From the NCBI GenBank assembly GCA_905181715.1, contig CAJIYT010000016.1, positions 1-40,243 on the forward strand: DNA of 40,243 nucleotides, given 5' to 3'. The stretch's first letter is position 1. The number at the start of each line of letters is the position of its first letter. Shown here in pieces: positions 8,396 through 16,783 of this stretch. The translations under genes were made by a program, and so were the position numbers. The DNA is from an uncultured Candidatus Poseidoniales archaeon. GTDB lineage: Archaea; Thermoplasmatota; Poseidoniia; Poseidoniales; Poseidoniaceae. Under the pieces are notes generated by a model. It saw nothing but the letters and a program-made list of their open reading frames with translations, made no database searches and was not told the DNA's origin.

Positions 8396-8650
8396 TCAAT
8401 CCTTCCTATAATTGCGGTGTATTCTATCTTCAGCACGCTGCCGCACAAGCGTACCATTAATGATCGACGAATCGTCAATCGTGAATTCGATAACCCTCTT
8501 TGAAAGCCTTGCATCTGCAGGACTGTCAGCGATAAATATGGTCTCTCGCGTCTCATCGACAACGATTCCAGTCCTGCCTTGCAGGGTATTATCGTTAGAG
8601 GAAGTGACTGCAAGTTGACGTCCTATCCAAGTTTGATTCTTGATATCCAT
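8396..8650 (-). CDS. rnp1: Ribonuclease P protein component 1 (Rpp29/Pop4 family)
   Basis: Archaeal RNase P protein of the Rpp29 family (84 aa), which helps the RNase P RNA remove tRNA 5' leaders. Recognised by HxxIGR-like start (TWIGRQLAVTSSND), the Sm-like core (GRTGIVVDETRETIFIAD) and the C-terminal INGTLVRQRAEDRIHRNYRK. Position between aIF1 and uS17 is the standard archaeal location, which supports the assignment. ATG 8650 overlaps the aIF1 stop (TGATG). Slightly short for the family but complete. Confidence 0.9.
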   Translation of the reverse strand: MDIKNQTWIGRQLAVTSSNDNTLQGRTGIVVDETRETIFIADSPADARLSKRVIEFTIDDSSIINGTLVRQRAEDRIHRNYRKD

Positions 8651-8949
8651 CATCTCACCTCCACATTGAAGCCGTTGTTCTTGAGCACGGCTGAAGCTCT
8701 TTTCTTGTGATCTCCTTGTAATTCGATGACTCGGTCTTTGACCGTGCCACCAGCAGCACAACGGTTCTTGAGTAATTTTGCCAATTCATTGATATCGATA
8801 GCCGAGTCGAGAATACCCTCGATTTTAGTGACTATCTTACCATAGCGTCTACGGTCGATGCTGATGATGGCTTTTTGTTGCTCTTTAGCTATCTCTTCGC
8901 ATATACATAACTCATCGGGGAGTCCACATACATTACAGATAGCAGCCAT
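8650..8949 (-). CDS. Translation initiation factor aIF1 (SUI1 family)
   Basis: SUI1/eIF1 protein (99 aa) that checks start-codon selection on the small subunit. The N-terminal CNVCGLPDELCIC resembles the zinc-ribbon-like start common in archaeal aIF1; the SUI1 core follows (RRYGKIVTKIEGI, NRCAAGGTVKDRVIELQGDH). ATG 8949 lies 5 nt from AGGAGGTG. Its location between uL29 and Rpp29 is typical of euryarchaea. Confidence 0.94.
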   Translation of the reverse strand: MAAICNVCGLPDELCICEEIAKEQQKAIISIDRRRYGKIVTKIEGILDSAIDINELAKLLKNRCAAGGTVKDRVIELQGDHKKRASAVLKNNGFNVEVR

Positions 8950-8966
8950 TCTTTCACCTCCTTTAT

Positions 8967-9164
8967 TCACTCTTCGGTATGTAATTTGGTTCTGATACGG
9001 GCAATACTTCGGCGAGTAGCCTTGAATGCACCAGCATTGGACGGGCTTCCACCCATGGATTGCTCTGCTCTCATCTGTAGCATCTCCTCAAGAAGTTCTT
9101 CGAGACGCGAATTTAGAGCATCACGGCTCATCCCAGAGAGTTCACGGTTGCCAACGTAGGTCAT
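8967..9164 (-). CDS. rpl29p: 50S ribosomal protein uL29
   Basis: Small helical large-subunit protein uL29 (65 aa) near the exit tunnel, where it contacts SRP. Two-helix pattern: LEELLEEMLQMRAEQSMGG then KATRRSIARIRTKLHTE, the second being the family signature. ATG 9164 overlaps the uS3 stop (ATGA). Confidence 0.93.
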   Translation of the reverse strand: MTYVGNRELSGMSRDALNSRLEELLEEMLQMRAEQSMGGSPSNAGAFKATRRSIARIRTKLHTEE

Positions 9165-9862
9165 TTCTTCACCTCAGTGCTAACTGCTTCCTCTACTGCT
9201 TCGGTCTCTGAACCTGCTGGAGCGGCGTTCTGCTCTGCTCTGATTCTGAGTTGCTCTTCACTATAGATACTGATTTCATGGGGTAGCTTTGTGCCCTTAC
9301 GCATAATCTCAACCGATACACCGATGGTACCCAGTTTCTTGACTGCTTGAGAATATCCACGGTCCATGTAACGGATTGCGGTTTCACCACAAAACTTGAC
9401 GTGACCACGTAGGAATTTCTGAGTACGGTTTCTTGAACCGGTCAACTTTCCTGCGATGGTGATTAACACACCTCTTGCACCAGCTTCCATGATGCTAAGG
9501 GCAGCGGAATGGCCAGCACGACGGTAATACCAACCGCGCTCCATAGCACTGGCTATCTTCTCAGCCATGACCTGTGCGTTTAGTGCAGCATCCTCGACTT
9601 CCTCAACCTTCAAGCGTGGGCTTTCTAGATCGAATTCATCGTTTAGTCTGCTTTGTAAGTCGTTGATGATTTTACCCTTACGGCCGATTACCATACCAGG
9701 GCGCTCTGCCTTGATAGTGACCTCGGTTCCGACTGGGGTTCTCCTGATCTCAAGTCCGCCGAATCCGGCTTTCTTGGTATTGAGCATTAGGAACTCCTTA
9801 ACCAGATGTCTTTCGACATTACGGTTGATAATTCTGCGAATGTTGCTATTATTATTTGCCAT
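9161..9862 (-). CDS. rps3p: 30S ribosomal protein uS3
   Basis: Small-subunit protein uS3 (233 aa) at the mRNA entry site. KH domain with GRKG loop (GMVIGRKGKIINDL, about residues 55-70) and the C-terminal domain (GARGVLITIAGKLTGSRNRT). Tail is acidic/Ala-rich (SETEAVEEAVSTEVKK). ATG 9862 is 6 nt from GAGGTG; the longer frame to 9901 overlaps uL22 and is not used. Confidence 0.95.
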   Translation of the reverse strand: MANNNSNIRRIINRNVERHLVKEFLMLNTKKAGFGGLEIRRTPVGTEVTIKAERPGMVIGRKGKIINDLQSRLNDEFDLESPRLKVEEVEDAALNAQVMAEKIASAMERGWYYRRAGHSAALSIMEAGARGVLITIAGKLTGSRNRTQKFLRGHVKFCGETAIRYMDRGYSQAVKKLGTIGVSVEIMRKGTKLPHEISIYSEEQLRIRAEQNAAPAGSETEAVEEAVSTEVKK

Positions 9863-9872
9863 GACAATCACC

Positions 9873-10475
9873 TCAGAACTCGTCTTCCTCCAAATCCTCA
9901 TCGAAATCGCTGAAGTCTTCCAAGAAGATCTCCAAATTCACACGGTAGTGGTTAGAAGGTGTTGCGCGACCACGGGCTCTTGGGATCCAGCCACGCTTAA
10001 TCTCACCGCGATGTGCAGCAGCGTGAGTTATGACCATATCCTCTGGCTCGATATCTTCGTATTGATGGCGAGCGTTTTCCATACAACTCTGAATGATTTT
10101 GATGAAGGCGCGACTGGCCTTGACCGGGTATCTACCTGGTCCGATTCCACCTCTACGGTGACCGACCATACTTGGTCCACTTCGCTTGCGCTTCTTGTTA
10201 CCGCTTCCCATACGATATGGGACTGCTGTAGCTTTGCGCCTGATATCTGCACGCTTGCTATCGATCTTGAGAACCTCGTTGAGGAAATCTATCGCATCTC
10301 CAGCGGTGCGGTTCTTGATAGCGCGTGAAACCTCGAAACAATGCTTAACGTGCATATCGACGTTCTTTGCACGCGCTGTAGCAAGTCTGCTACCTTGGAG
10401 CAACTGAGTATAGCCTTTTTGAGGTAATTGCTTTCTCTTGGACCTTCGGTCCATTTCATCTCTCTTCCAACCCAT
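9873..10475 (-). CDS. rpl22p: 50S ribosomal protein uL22
   Basis: Exit-tunnel protein uL22 (200 aa). Core features: DAIDFLNEVLKIDSKRADIR, then GRYPVKASRAFIKIIQS and HAAAHRGEIKRGWIPRARGR, the family signature. Ends in a strongly acidic tail (EDFSDFDEDLEEDEF) of about 16 residues. ATG is 6 nt from GAGGTG. Confidence 0.95.
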   Translation of the reverse strand: MGWKRDEMDRRSKRKQLPQKGYTQLLQGSRLATARAKNVDMHVKHCFEVSRAIKNRTAGDAIDFLNEVLKIDSKRADIRRKATAVPYRMGSGNKKRKRSGPSMVGHRRGGIGPGRYPVKASRAFIKIIQSCMENARHQYEDIEPEDMVITHAAAHRGEIKRGWIPRARGRATPSNHYRVNLEIFLEDFSDFDEDLEEDEF

Positions 10476-10485
10476 TCATCTCACC

Positions 10486-10980
10486 TCACTTCAATGCTAC
10501 GTTACTTGAAGATCGTGTCGCACCTACACCTGGTCCGCTATGTGTTACATTGCGGCGTGTTGGCGCGAACTCTCCTAGATAGTGCCCTATCATCTCGGCC
10601 TTAATCTCGATTTCAATAAATTTATGTCCATTGTGAACACTGATGGTGCGACTTACGAATTCCGGAAGAATTGGTAGATCTCTACGGTGAGTCCTAATGA
10701 CACCAGTGGAGTTGCGGATGCGAGTCATTGCATGCTCACCCTCCGGGGATATTCCACGAGCAATACTCCTGCGTGCCCTTGCTGGTAATAGGGTGATGAT
10801 CGAGGGTGCACTTGGATCCTCTTCTGAGGGCCAGAGTGGCATTGCTTGGAGTTCGGCAACTCCATAGCCACGGTATGTGAATTCTTTCTGGCGGCGAGCT
10901 GCTGCCGATGAGCGTGTCTTTCTTGTCTTACGGCGACTAGCCTTCGGTGTCATGAATGACTTCTTCTTCTTTCGTCCCAT
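10486..10980 (-). CDS. rps19p: 30S ribosomal protein uS19
   Basis: Small-subunit head protein uS19 (164 aa). The C-terminal half has ISVHNGHKFIEIEIKAEMIG and HYLGEFAPTRRNVTHSGPG, which is the family signature. N-terminal basic extension (GRKKKKSFMTPKASRRKTRK). ATG 10980 is 6 nt from GGTGA and just past the uL2 stop. Confidence 0.95.
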   Translation of the reverse strand: MGRKKKKSFMTPKASRRKTRKTRSSAAARRQKEFTYRGYGVAELQAMPLWPSEEDPSAPSIITLLPARARRSIARGISPEGEHAMTRIRNSTGVIRTHRRDLPILPEFVSRTISVHNGHKFIEIEIKAEMIGHYLGEFAPTRRNVTHSGPGVGATRSSSNVALK

Positions 10981-10982
10981 TA

Positions 10983-11708
10983 TCACTCACCTACCTTTCT
11001 CTTACCAGTTCTGCGACCAGTTCTACTCGGTGCAATATGTCCGACCTTAGCGCCAGGTGGTGTTCCTCTAGCAACTGAGTTCGGTCCGTGAACCGCTTGA
11101 TGATTTCCTCCACCGTGTGGGTGGTCTACTGGGTTCATTGCAACACCGCTGACGTGTGGATACAACTTACCCTTGGCCTTAGCCTTGTAATGTGCAGCAC
11201 CTGCAGTTCGCAGAGGCATCTCGAGACGACCATGACCGGCAAGAACGCCGATGGTAGCACGACATTTGCCGTTGAGAATCTTACTCTTGCCGCTAGGCAT
11301 ACGGATTCTCACCTTATCTCCGAGATGTGCCTCGATTTGACAGGAGTTTCCTGCAGTTCTCGAAATCTTGCCACCGTCACCGGGGCGGATTTCGACATTG
11401 TTGATTTGAGTTCCTTCAGGAATAGCCAGTAAATTAGTAATATTTCCTGGTCTAAGAGCAGCATTATCGCCGATTGCGACTGAACTGCCAACTGCGATTC
11501 CCTCAGTTGCGACGACAAGATTGGTCTGGCCGTCAGGGAGTTTTACTCGCGCTAGTGGAGCGCTATGGATTGGTGAGTGGATCAACTCCGTGACTTCAGC
11601 CACGACATCGTTTACTCTAGGCATCCGGTTAGCGCCGGGGAAACGGTGTGATGAAACACGGTATCTCGGCGATGAACCCTTTCGTTGTGCACGTATTCTT
11701 TTACCCAT
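10983..11708 (-). CDS. rpl2p: 50S ribosomal protein uL2
   Basis: Large-subunit protein uL2 (241 aa), required for subunit association and near the peptidyl transferase centre. The key VAMNPVDHPHGGGNHQAVHG motif (about residues 190-210) includes the conserved histidine. SH3-like core (VEIRPGDGGKISRTAGNSCQ) precedes it. ATG 11708 is 7 nt from GAGGTG. Confidence 0.96.
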   Translation of the reverse strand: MGKRIRAQRKGSSPRYRVSSHRFPGANRMPRVNDVVAEVTELIHSPIHSAPLARVKLPDGQTNLVVATEGIAVGSSVAIGDNAALRPGNITNLLAIPEGTQINNVEIRPGDGGKISRTAGNSCQIEAHLGDKVRIRMPSGKSKILNGKCRATIGVLAGHGRLEMPLRTAGAAHYKAKAKGKLYPHVSGVAMNPVDHPHGGGNHQAVHGPNSVARGTPPGAKVGHIAPSRTGRRTGKRKVGE

Positions 11709-11719
11709 GATAAATCACC

Positions 11720-11980
11720 TCAGAATGCTCCTAGGCGCATTGCCGCCTCATCTGCGTCATAACCTGCAGAGAGTCTAACGCTAGCCAACTTACCGTGTTT
11801 GGTATTGCGGACGTTGACCTTATCGACCTCAGCATCGAAAAGTTTCTCGACTGCTGCTGCGATCTCTTCTTTGGTTGCCTTACGGGCAACGATGAATTCC
11901 ATCCTATTGTCCTTGGATCTAGATTCCATGGACTTCTCTGTAATCCAGGGCATGCGTATGATATCGTATGGATTCTTCAT
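11720..11980 (-). CDS. rpl23p: 50S ribosomal protein uL23
   Basis: Exit-site protein uL23 (86 aa), docking site for SRP. Starts NPYDIIRMPWITEKSME, with KLFDAEVDKVNVRNTKHGK as the family signature and the C-terminal YDADEAAMRLGAF. GAGGTG is 5 nt from the ATG. Confidence 0.95.
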   Translation of the reverse strand: MKNPYDIIRMPWITEKSMESRSKDNRMEFIVARKATKEEIAAAVEKLFDAEVDKVNVRNTKHGKLASVRLSAGYDADEAAMRLGAF

Positions 11981-11989
11981 AATATCACC

Positions 11990-12871
11990 TCAAGCGAGTA
12001 CCTCTACAGCGGATTTGGTAAAAACGGTAAGACGACCCATGTCGCCTCCCGGTGCTAAATCTTCAGCACATAGATCCTTAGCGGCAACTATGTTGACACC
12101 TGGAATGTTTTTGGCAGCACGTGCTAGACCTGCTTTGTTAGCCACTACGAGAAGTACGCTCTTTGGCACCTTTCGAACTCGGCCACGCATGGTTGCTTTT
12201 CCAGCTCTGATATTACGGCCGCTCTTTGCACGGCGCAAGTCCTCACCAAGCCCGAGTGCTTCGAATATTGCACTGACCTTGCGAGTTCCACCGTTGAGGT
12301 TGAAGGTCTCGATATCAATCGACTCTGAATCCTTACCAGCAACTTCGGTATAATCTCCAAGAATGATTGGTAGTGTATCTACTCCTTCCGCTAATCGGTG
12401 ACCTCTTGCTGTAACACTCTCTAGAGAGGTTGTTGCAGCAAGGGCGCTGTCTCTTGCTATACGGCGCTCTGTACTGTTGAGTTTACGGCTCCAGTCCTTC
12501 TCGACCTTTGGCCCATGAGCTCTACGCCCACCTAGAGTGTGTGGATTTTGTACACCACGACGTTGCCCTGTACGGCGCATAATCCTCGAAACACCACGGC
12601 CCTTGCCCCACCATTCAACAGAATGCTTCATTCCACTCATCGGGCGTCTCTTGCCACCATGAGCTCTTGAACCATATGCTTGCCTGCGGTTAGCGCGTGA
12701 ACTAGCAACTGCGAGTTTGACCATATCAGGCCTCGACTCTGCTTCGAATGCATCTGGCAAATTGAGATTCTTACCCAATTCAACCGATATATCGTAGACC
12801 TCTTGTAAGCGGCCTGCATCGACTTCGTCGCGTTGAATGGTGTTGATGATATTCAGTACCTTTACTTTCAT
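11990..12871 (-). CDS. rpl4p: 50S ribosomal protein uL4
   Basis: Tunnel-lining protein uL4 (293 aa), archaeal/eukaryotic long type. The extended loop that reaches the tunnel has RRQAYGSRAHGGKRRPMSGM and GQRRGVQNPHTLGGRRAHGP; the C-terminal Rossmann-like part contains SVLLVVANKAGLARAAKNIP. ATG 12871 follows the uL3 stop by 2 nt. Confidence 0.95.
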   Translation of the reverse strand: MKVKVLNIINTIQRDEVDAGRLQEVYDISVELGKNLNLPDAFEAESRPDMVKLAVASSRANRRQAYGSRAHGGKRRPMSGMKHSVEWWGKGRGVSRIMRRTGQRRGVQNPHTLGGRRAHGPKVEKDWSRKLNSTERRIARDSALAATTSLESVTARGHRLAEGVDTLPIILGDYTEVAGKDSESIDIETFNLNGGTRKVSAIFEALGLGEDLRRAKSGRNIRAGKATMRGRVRKVPKSVLLVVANKAGLARAAKNIPGVNIVAAKDLCAEDLAPGGDMGRLTVFTKSAVEVLA

Positions 12872-12873
12872 CT

Positions 12874-13893
12874 TCAGACCCCCTGCTTGCTCGATGTGCT
12901 GACGTAAGTGATCTCGAACGGATGTAGACTCTTTGCATCGGCACGAGTGCCGTCACGTAGTCTGACCATCCTCTTTGCTGGTCCAGGTAAACTACCTTTG
13001 ACCAGAACGTAATCAGAGTTGACCTCACCGTAGTGAAGGAAACCGCCATCTGGAGTGATTGACTCATCTTCGGAATTGCCAATCTTAAGGATTCTCTTAT
13101 TGTATTCGGTTCTTTGATGGTAACCGGTTTGTCCACCCTGACGGATGGTCTTTCGTACGTATCCGGTACCGAAGTCACCCATGTTACCGTGTTGACGGCG
13201 TTTCTTGGAGTTCTTGTGAGATTGCAGTTTTCCACCGAATCTCTTGATAACACCTTGCCAGCCATATCCTTTGGTAACACCTACTGCGTCGATCATGGTG
13301 CCCTCTTCGAAGACTTCGGCAATCGACAATTCATCGCCAAGGCGTTCTTTTGCCCATTCGATGTGTTCACCAGCGGATCCACCGGTTAATCCCATCTCCA
13401 TCACATCTGGAGTTTTGGTTGGAATACCTGTAATGGTATCTGGTTGTGTTGCGACTATCAAGCGAACTTCTTCGAGATCGGCTTCAACCAATTGCTCGAT
13501 GTGCTTATCGGAGTCGTGTGAATCCCTCTTTGGGATTCTGCGGAATAATAGTGGGAAAGCATCGGCTATCTTATCAGATGCCAACCATGCTTCTCCAGCA
13601 GATTGAAGACCGTATGGGGTCATCTTGTAACCACGGAATCCAAGAATTCTCATCTTTGGGACTTCGACAACGGTTACTGGAATGCGGACTTCTTGTCCGG
13701 CACTTGTTGATTTTGGGTTAAGGTCTCTAGAAAGAACGTGAGTCATTCCAGCTTTCCATCCAGCGAATCCCTGGACTCTGATTTCAGTTGCATCTGTGCT
13801 AGGCCAAGACTTGACATGTCCAAAATGCCGCCTCGACCGCTTACGCGGGCTAAACGCCATGCTACCTCGTCTTGGGTGACTCTTCTTTGCCAT
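12874..13893 (-). CDS. rpl3p: 50S ribosomal protein uL3
   Basis: Early-assembling large-subunit protein uL3 (339 aa), first gene of the operon. Archaeal features: HPRRGSMAFSPRKRSRR at the start, GFAGWKAGMTHV, and the signature VTKGYGWQGVIKRFGGK with HKNSKKRRQHGNMGDFGTGY following. ATG 13893 has AGGAGG about 9 nt upstream. The frame is open for 46 more codons upstream, but that part looks like untranslated leader: no family similarity that I can see and no ribosome binding site. Confidence 0.95.
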   Translation of the reverse strand: MAKKSHPRRGSMAFSPRKRSRRHFGHVKSWPSTDATEIRVQGFAGWKAGMTHVLSRDLNPKSTSAGQEVRIPVTVVEVPKMRILGFRGYKMTPYGLQSAGEAWLASDKIADAFPLLFRRIPKRDSHDSDKHIEQLVEADLEEVRLIVATQPDTITGIPTKTPDVMEMGLTGGSAGEHIEWAKERLGDELSIAEVFEEGTMIDAVGVTKGYGWQGVIKRFGGKLQSHKNSKKRRQHGNMGDFGTGYVRKTIRQGGQTGYHQRTEYNKRILKIGNSEDESITPDGGFLHYGEVNSDYVLVKGSLPGPAKRMVRLRDGTRADAKSLHPFEITYVSTSSKQGV

Positions 13894-14077
13894 ATTTCCG
13901 GCCTCCTGTATTTTTTTCGACACATTGGCCCCAAAGGGCTTGCGTAGGCTCATCGAGCGAAGGAATAGCCGTGACATCGGCCCATTACCCACGATTGTGG
14001 TGATGGGTGGAGGGATGCGAACAGAGCCCACAATGTCTGGCTACTCACTTTCAGAGCGTTCCGCCGACTTCCAGCCC

Positions 14078-14085
14078 GTATATGA
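14078..14085 (-). promoter_or_regulatory. Possible TATA box of the ribosomal protein operon
   Basis: On the minus strand this reads TCATATAC, close to the TTCATATACT in front of the UbiB gene. Initiation about 25 nt on (near 14055) would leave an uTR of about 160 nt before uL3. Inference from sequence pattern only. Confidence 0.3.
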
Positions 14086-14150
14086 GTGGTTCGGTTAGAA
14101 CCGTTGCACGTAGCGACTGGCTGTTCACGTCATCAGTGCGCAAATAGGTG

Positions 14151-14160
14151 GTATTTTAAT
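14151..14160 (+). promoter_or_regulatory. Possible TATA box of hef
   Basis: GTATTTTAAT is the only AT-rich box in the region; transcription would start near 14180, about 20-40 nt before the candidate GTG (14202) and ATG (14220) starts. Confidence 0.35.
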
Positions 14161-14201
14161 GTGAAAGTGAAGCAAGGGGTCTCAACAATCCTCATGAGGC
14201 T

Positions 14202-16067
14202 GTGCCACAACGAAACGATATGGCGACCCTACTCCACCCTAACATTAAGGGCGGCATTGAGGCGAGAGCTTACCAATTGCGGGCAGCAAAGGATGCACTA
14301 TCTTCCTCGACCCTAATGGTAATGCCAACTGGTTTTGGCAAAACCGCAGTCGAGTGGTTGGCCATGGTAGAGTATTTCGATCGTGACGGGAAGATTGTTC
14401 TCATCGCACCTTCTACCGGTTTAGTCCATCAGCATGCGCAGATGGTGAGAGAAAAATTGAACATCGCTGAAGATAAAATTTGTATCTTGACTGGAGACAT
14501 AAAACCAGAAAAGCGACCTGCTTTGTGGCAGGACGCCAAATTGATCTTGGCTACACCACAAGTTATCCGCAACGATAGCCGTAATGGAATAATCAATCTT
14601 AGTGAGGTCGCTTTGCTAATCGTCGATGAAGCACATCATGCCGCGGGGTCACATGCGATGGCAGAAGTCGGCGACATCTATCTCGAAGCACGCATGGATG
14701 GTTTGGTATTAGCTGCAACTGCTTCCCCTGGAGTGAAGGAAGAGAAAATTCTTGAGATTATTCAAAGACTAGGCATTGATAGACTACATTTAGCAAATCG
14801 TGAAGATGATTTACTCAAGCCATATGCTAGTGAAATGAATATTGAGGAGCATAGATTCGATTCACCACCCCTTCTGTTAGAGTTGATTACACCATTAGTA
14901 CTGCTTGAAGAAGAAGAAGCTGAAATCTTAATGAGAGGGGGATTCTTAGTAGGTAACCAGCGAGTAACCACCGCAACTATAGAAGAGGCGCATCGTCGAG
15001 CAAGCGCTGCCATCCGCCGCGGTGATAAGCGCGGTTATGATGCGGCTAAGAAAATCGCAGACCTTAGGCGCCTGCATCGATTGATCGACTTACTACGCTC
15101 GCAAGGGGTATTATGTGCACGCGCATATCTCGATCGAGCTGAAGATGAAGGGCGAAGTAGTCGTAAAACCGGTAGGTTCCTTGGTTTACCTCAAGTTCAT
15201 TTATTGCGACAACGTATCGAAAAAATGGATGAAATACACCCGAAGCCCGCATTGGTTCAACGTTCTATTCGTCAGAGTTTGAGGAGGAACCCGGAAGGGA
15301 GAATCATTGTATTCACCGAATATAGAGACACTGTCGATATTCTTTGCAACCTTCTATCAGCTGATTCAAGATTAAAAGTAGGACGCTTTGTCGGCCAAAC
15401 CACCAAAGGGACTCGTACCGGGATGAGTCAGAAAAAGCAACTCGAACAATTATCTCGCTTCAGGGAGGGAGAATTGAATATCCTAGTAGCAACTTCGGTA
15501 GCCGAAGAAGGACTAGATGTGCCGAATGCCGACCGAGTGATTCTCTACGAACCGGTCCCTAGCGCCATTCGTGCCATTCAACGAAGAGGAAGAACTGCCC
15601 GACAACGTTCTGGAGACGTTCACATACTAATCGCCAATGGATCACGCGATGAATTTGTGCAAAGGGCTGCTGCCGCACGTGAGGCAAAGATGCATAAAAC
15701 TCTCAATCGAATTATTAGACAAGCAAGATTACCACGCCGCACTCCACCGGGAGGACATATTCTTGACCGTTTTACTATCCAGGATGACAAGAGTGAAATA
15801 AGCGCTGAAGAATTCATAGACAGGGAATGTAAACGCTTACTTACACGACCGGCTGCGGTTCAGGAAGAGGTTATCGTGCAGAAGAGCAAGACCACCTCAC
15901 CGGCATTGCCTATCAGTTCTCGCCCACGCTCACAGATGGGCCTTGAAGCATTTGTTGACTATGAATCTCCAGTCGACAAAGATACCAAGAAGCAAGCCGA
16001 TGCTGCCGCAGCAGCGATGAGTGAGATAGATGCTATCGACCCCGAAAAAAAAAGTCTTCAGGACTAG
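14202..16067 (+). CDS. hef: Hef helicase module (FANCM-like superfamily 2 DNA helicase)
   Basis: Archaeal Hef works on stalled or branched replication forks; its N-terminal half is a FANCM-type SF2 helicase. Seen here (621 aa): Walker A PTGFGKT at residues 42-48, Walker B DEAH at 142-145, TAT-like ATASP, the Hef insert region (about 230-340), FTEYRDT, and motif VI QRRGRTAR with ATSVAEEGLDVPNADRVILY before it. Starts could be GTG 14202 or ATG 14220. The frame ends at TAG 16065-16067, 12 nt after a run of nine A (16045-16053), immediately where the nuclease domain opens in the -1 frame. Whole-length Hef in euryarchaea is a helicase-nuclease fusion, so this is likely one gene broken by, or expressed through, a frameshift. 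Confidence 0.9.
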   Translation: MPQRNDMATLLHPNIKGGIEARAYQLRAAKDALSSSTLMVMPTGFGKTAVEWLAMVEYFDRDGKIVLIAPSTGLVHQHAQMVREKLNIAEDKICILTGDIKPEKRPALWQDAKLILATPQVIRNDSRNGIINLSEVALLIVDEAHHAAGSHAMAEVGDIYLEARMDGLVLAATASPGVKEEKILEIIQRLGIDRLHLANREDDLLKPYASEMNIEEHRFDSPPLLLELITPLVLLEEEEAEILMRGGFLVGNQRVTTATIEEAHRRASAAIRRGDKRGYDAAKKIADLRRLHRLIDLLRSQGVLCARAYLDRAEDEGRSSRKTGRFLGLPQVHLLRQRIEKMDEIHPKPALVQRSIRQSLRRNPEGRIIVFTEYRDTVDILCNLLSADSRLKVGRFVGQTTKGTRTGMSQKKQLEQLSRFREGELNILVATSVAEEGLDVPNADRVILYEPVPSAIRAIQRRGRTARQRSGDVHILIANGSRDEFVQRAAAAREAKMHKTLNRIIRQARLPRRTPPGGHILDRFTIQDDKSEISAEEFIDRECKRLLTRPAAVQEEVIVQKSKTTSPALPISSRPRSQMGLEAFVDYESPVDKDTKKQADAAAAAMSEIDAIDPEKKSLQD

Positions 16068-16783
16068 TAATTGATTACCGCGAAGCAAACTCAAGTTTCT
16101 GTGCTCATCTACGCTCACTTGGTCATAACCTGACATTGGAACAATTACCAGTTGGAGATATCATCATTGGCGATCGCATAATAATTGAACGAAAGACTAC
16201 CAGAGATCTGCTCGACTCTTTGGTTGACGGCCGTCTACTCAGCCAATGTAGAAGGTTGTATTACTCGGCCACGAGACCTTTGTTGATTATCGAGGGTGTC
16301 GATATCTTCGACACACGTGCAGTCCATCCTAATGCGGTACAGGGAGCCCTTTCGTGGATTACACTCGATCTTGGGCTATCGGTAATGATGACTCGAAGCA
16401 CTCTAGAAACAGCATTGTTCATCTCGATGACTGCAAAGCGAGAGGAGAAATTCCTCAAAGACATAGAGAGTAAGCAGAAAAAAAGTACACTCCTTGAAAA
16501 GTCATCAATCACAACACCAAAGCAAATCCATCATGGAAATCTAAGCAATAGGTGGCGTCGAACAGAGATTAGACAAACAGTGAAGATTTTGACATCAATA
16601 GACACCATCGGTCCAAAAACCGCACATAAGTTGGCTACAATGAAATTGAATATTGCTAAATTAGCAACACTGAATTTCGAGACATTGAATGAGATTGAAC
16701 ACTTGAGTATAGCACAAGCCAAGGCGATTTACCTCGCCTTACACTCTCAACCGCCTATGACCAATGCTCTGGTCTTCAGTTGA
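16052..16783 (+). CDS. hef: Hef nuclease module (XPF/ERCC4 nuclease plus HhH), -1 frame continuation
   Basis: The -1 frame after the A run encodes an XPF/ERCC4 nuclease: LVIDYRE (from about 16064), then VGDIIIGDRIIIERKTTRDL, the GDxxI...ERKxxxD active-site motif, and SRxLIIEG-like RPLLIIEGVDI. The last about 60 residues form a helix-hairpin-helix pair (SIDTIGPKTAHKLATMKL). The coordinate given is the point where the frame follows from the helicase; there is no ATG, GTG or good TTG ahead of LVIDYRE, and the first usable start (TTG 16136) would delete the first strand of the domain with its conserved Asp. This argues for a single polypeptide made by -1 slippage, or for a one-base deletion/sequence error. 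The 3' end overlaps the convergent gene by 37 bp. Confidence 0.85.
   Translation, partial: KSSGLVIDYREANSSFCAHLRSLGHNLTLEQLPVGDIIIGDRIIIERKTTRDLLDSLVDGRLLSQCRRLYYSATRPLLIIEGVDIFDTRAVHPNAVQGALSWITLDLGLSVMMTRSTLETALFISMTAKREEKFLKDIESKQKKSTLLEKSSITTPKQIHHGNLSNRWRRTEIRQTVKILTSIDTIGPKTAHKLATMKLNIAKLATLNFETLNEIEHLSIAQAKAIYLALHSQPPMTNALVFS
16721..16740. terminator. Stem-loop at the convergent hef/HdrB-like gene ends
   Basis: AAGGCGA and TCGCCTT form a perfect 7-bp stem with a 6-nt loop, inside the last codons of hef and just past the stop of the facing gene. It could serve as a bidirectional terminator; no T run follows directly, so this is tentative. Confidence 0.3.

Larger units (their letters stand above)
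13894..14201. other. Divergent intergenic region between the uL3 operon and hef
   Basis: 308 bp with no gene that I can support. It must carry the promoters of both the ribosomal operon (leftwards) and hef (rightwards). Seen in it: a TATA-like GTATATGA at 14078-14085, a TATTTTAAT near 14152-14160, and a short inverted repeat at 14088-14102 (GGTTC and GAACC around a 5-nt loop). The stretch 13894-14031 is open in the uL3 frame but is more likely an mRNA leader. I see no tRNA or known RNA motif. Confidence 0.6.

Noticed and set aside
13894..14031. 46-codon open extension upstream of uL3 in the same frame
   Set aside because: No similarity to uL3, no ribosome binding site, while ATG 13893 has AGGAGG; read as mRNA leader.
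14088..14102. T-arm-like GGTTC...GAACC as a tRNA remnant
   Set aside because: No acceptor or anticodon arm can be built around it.
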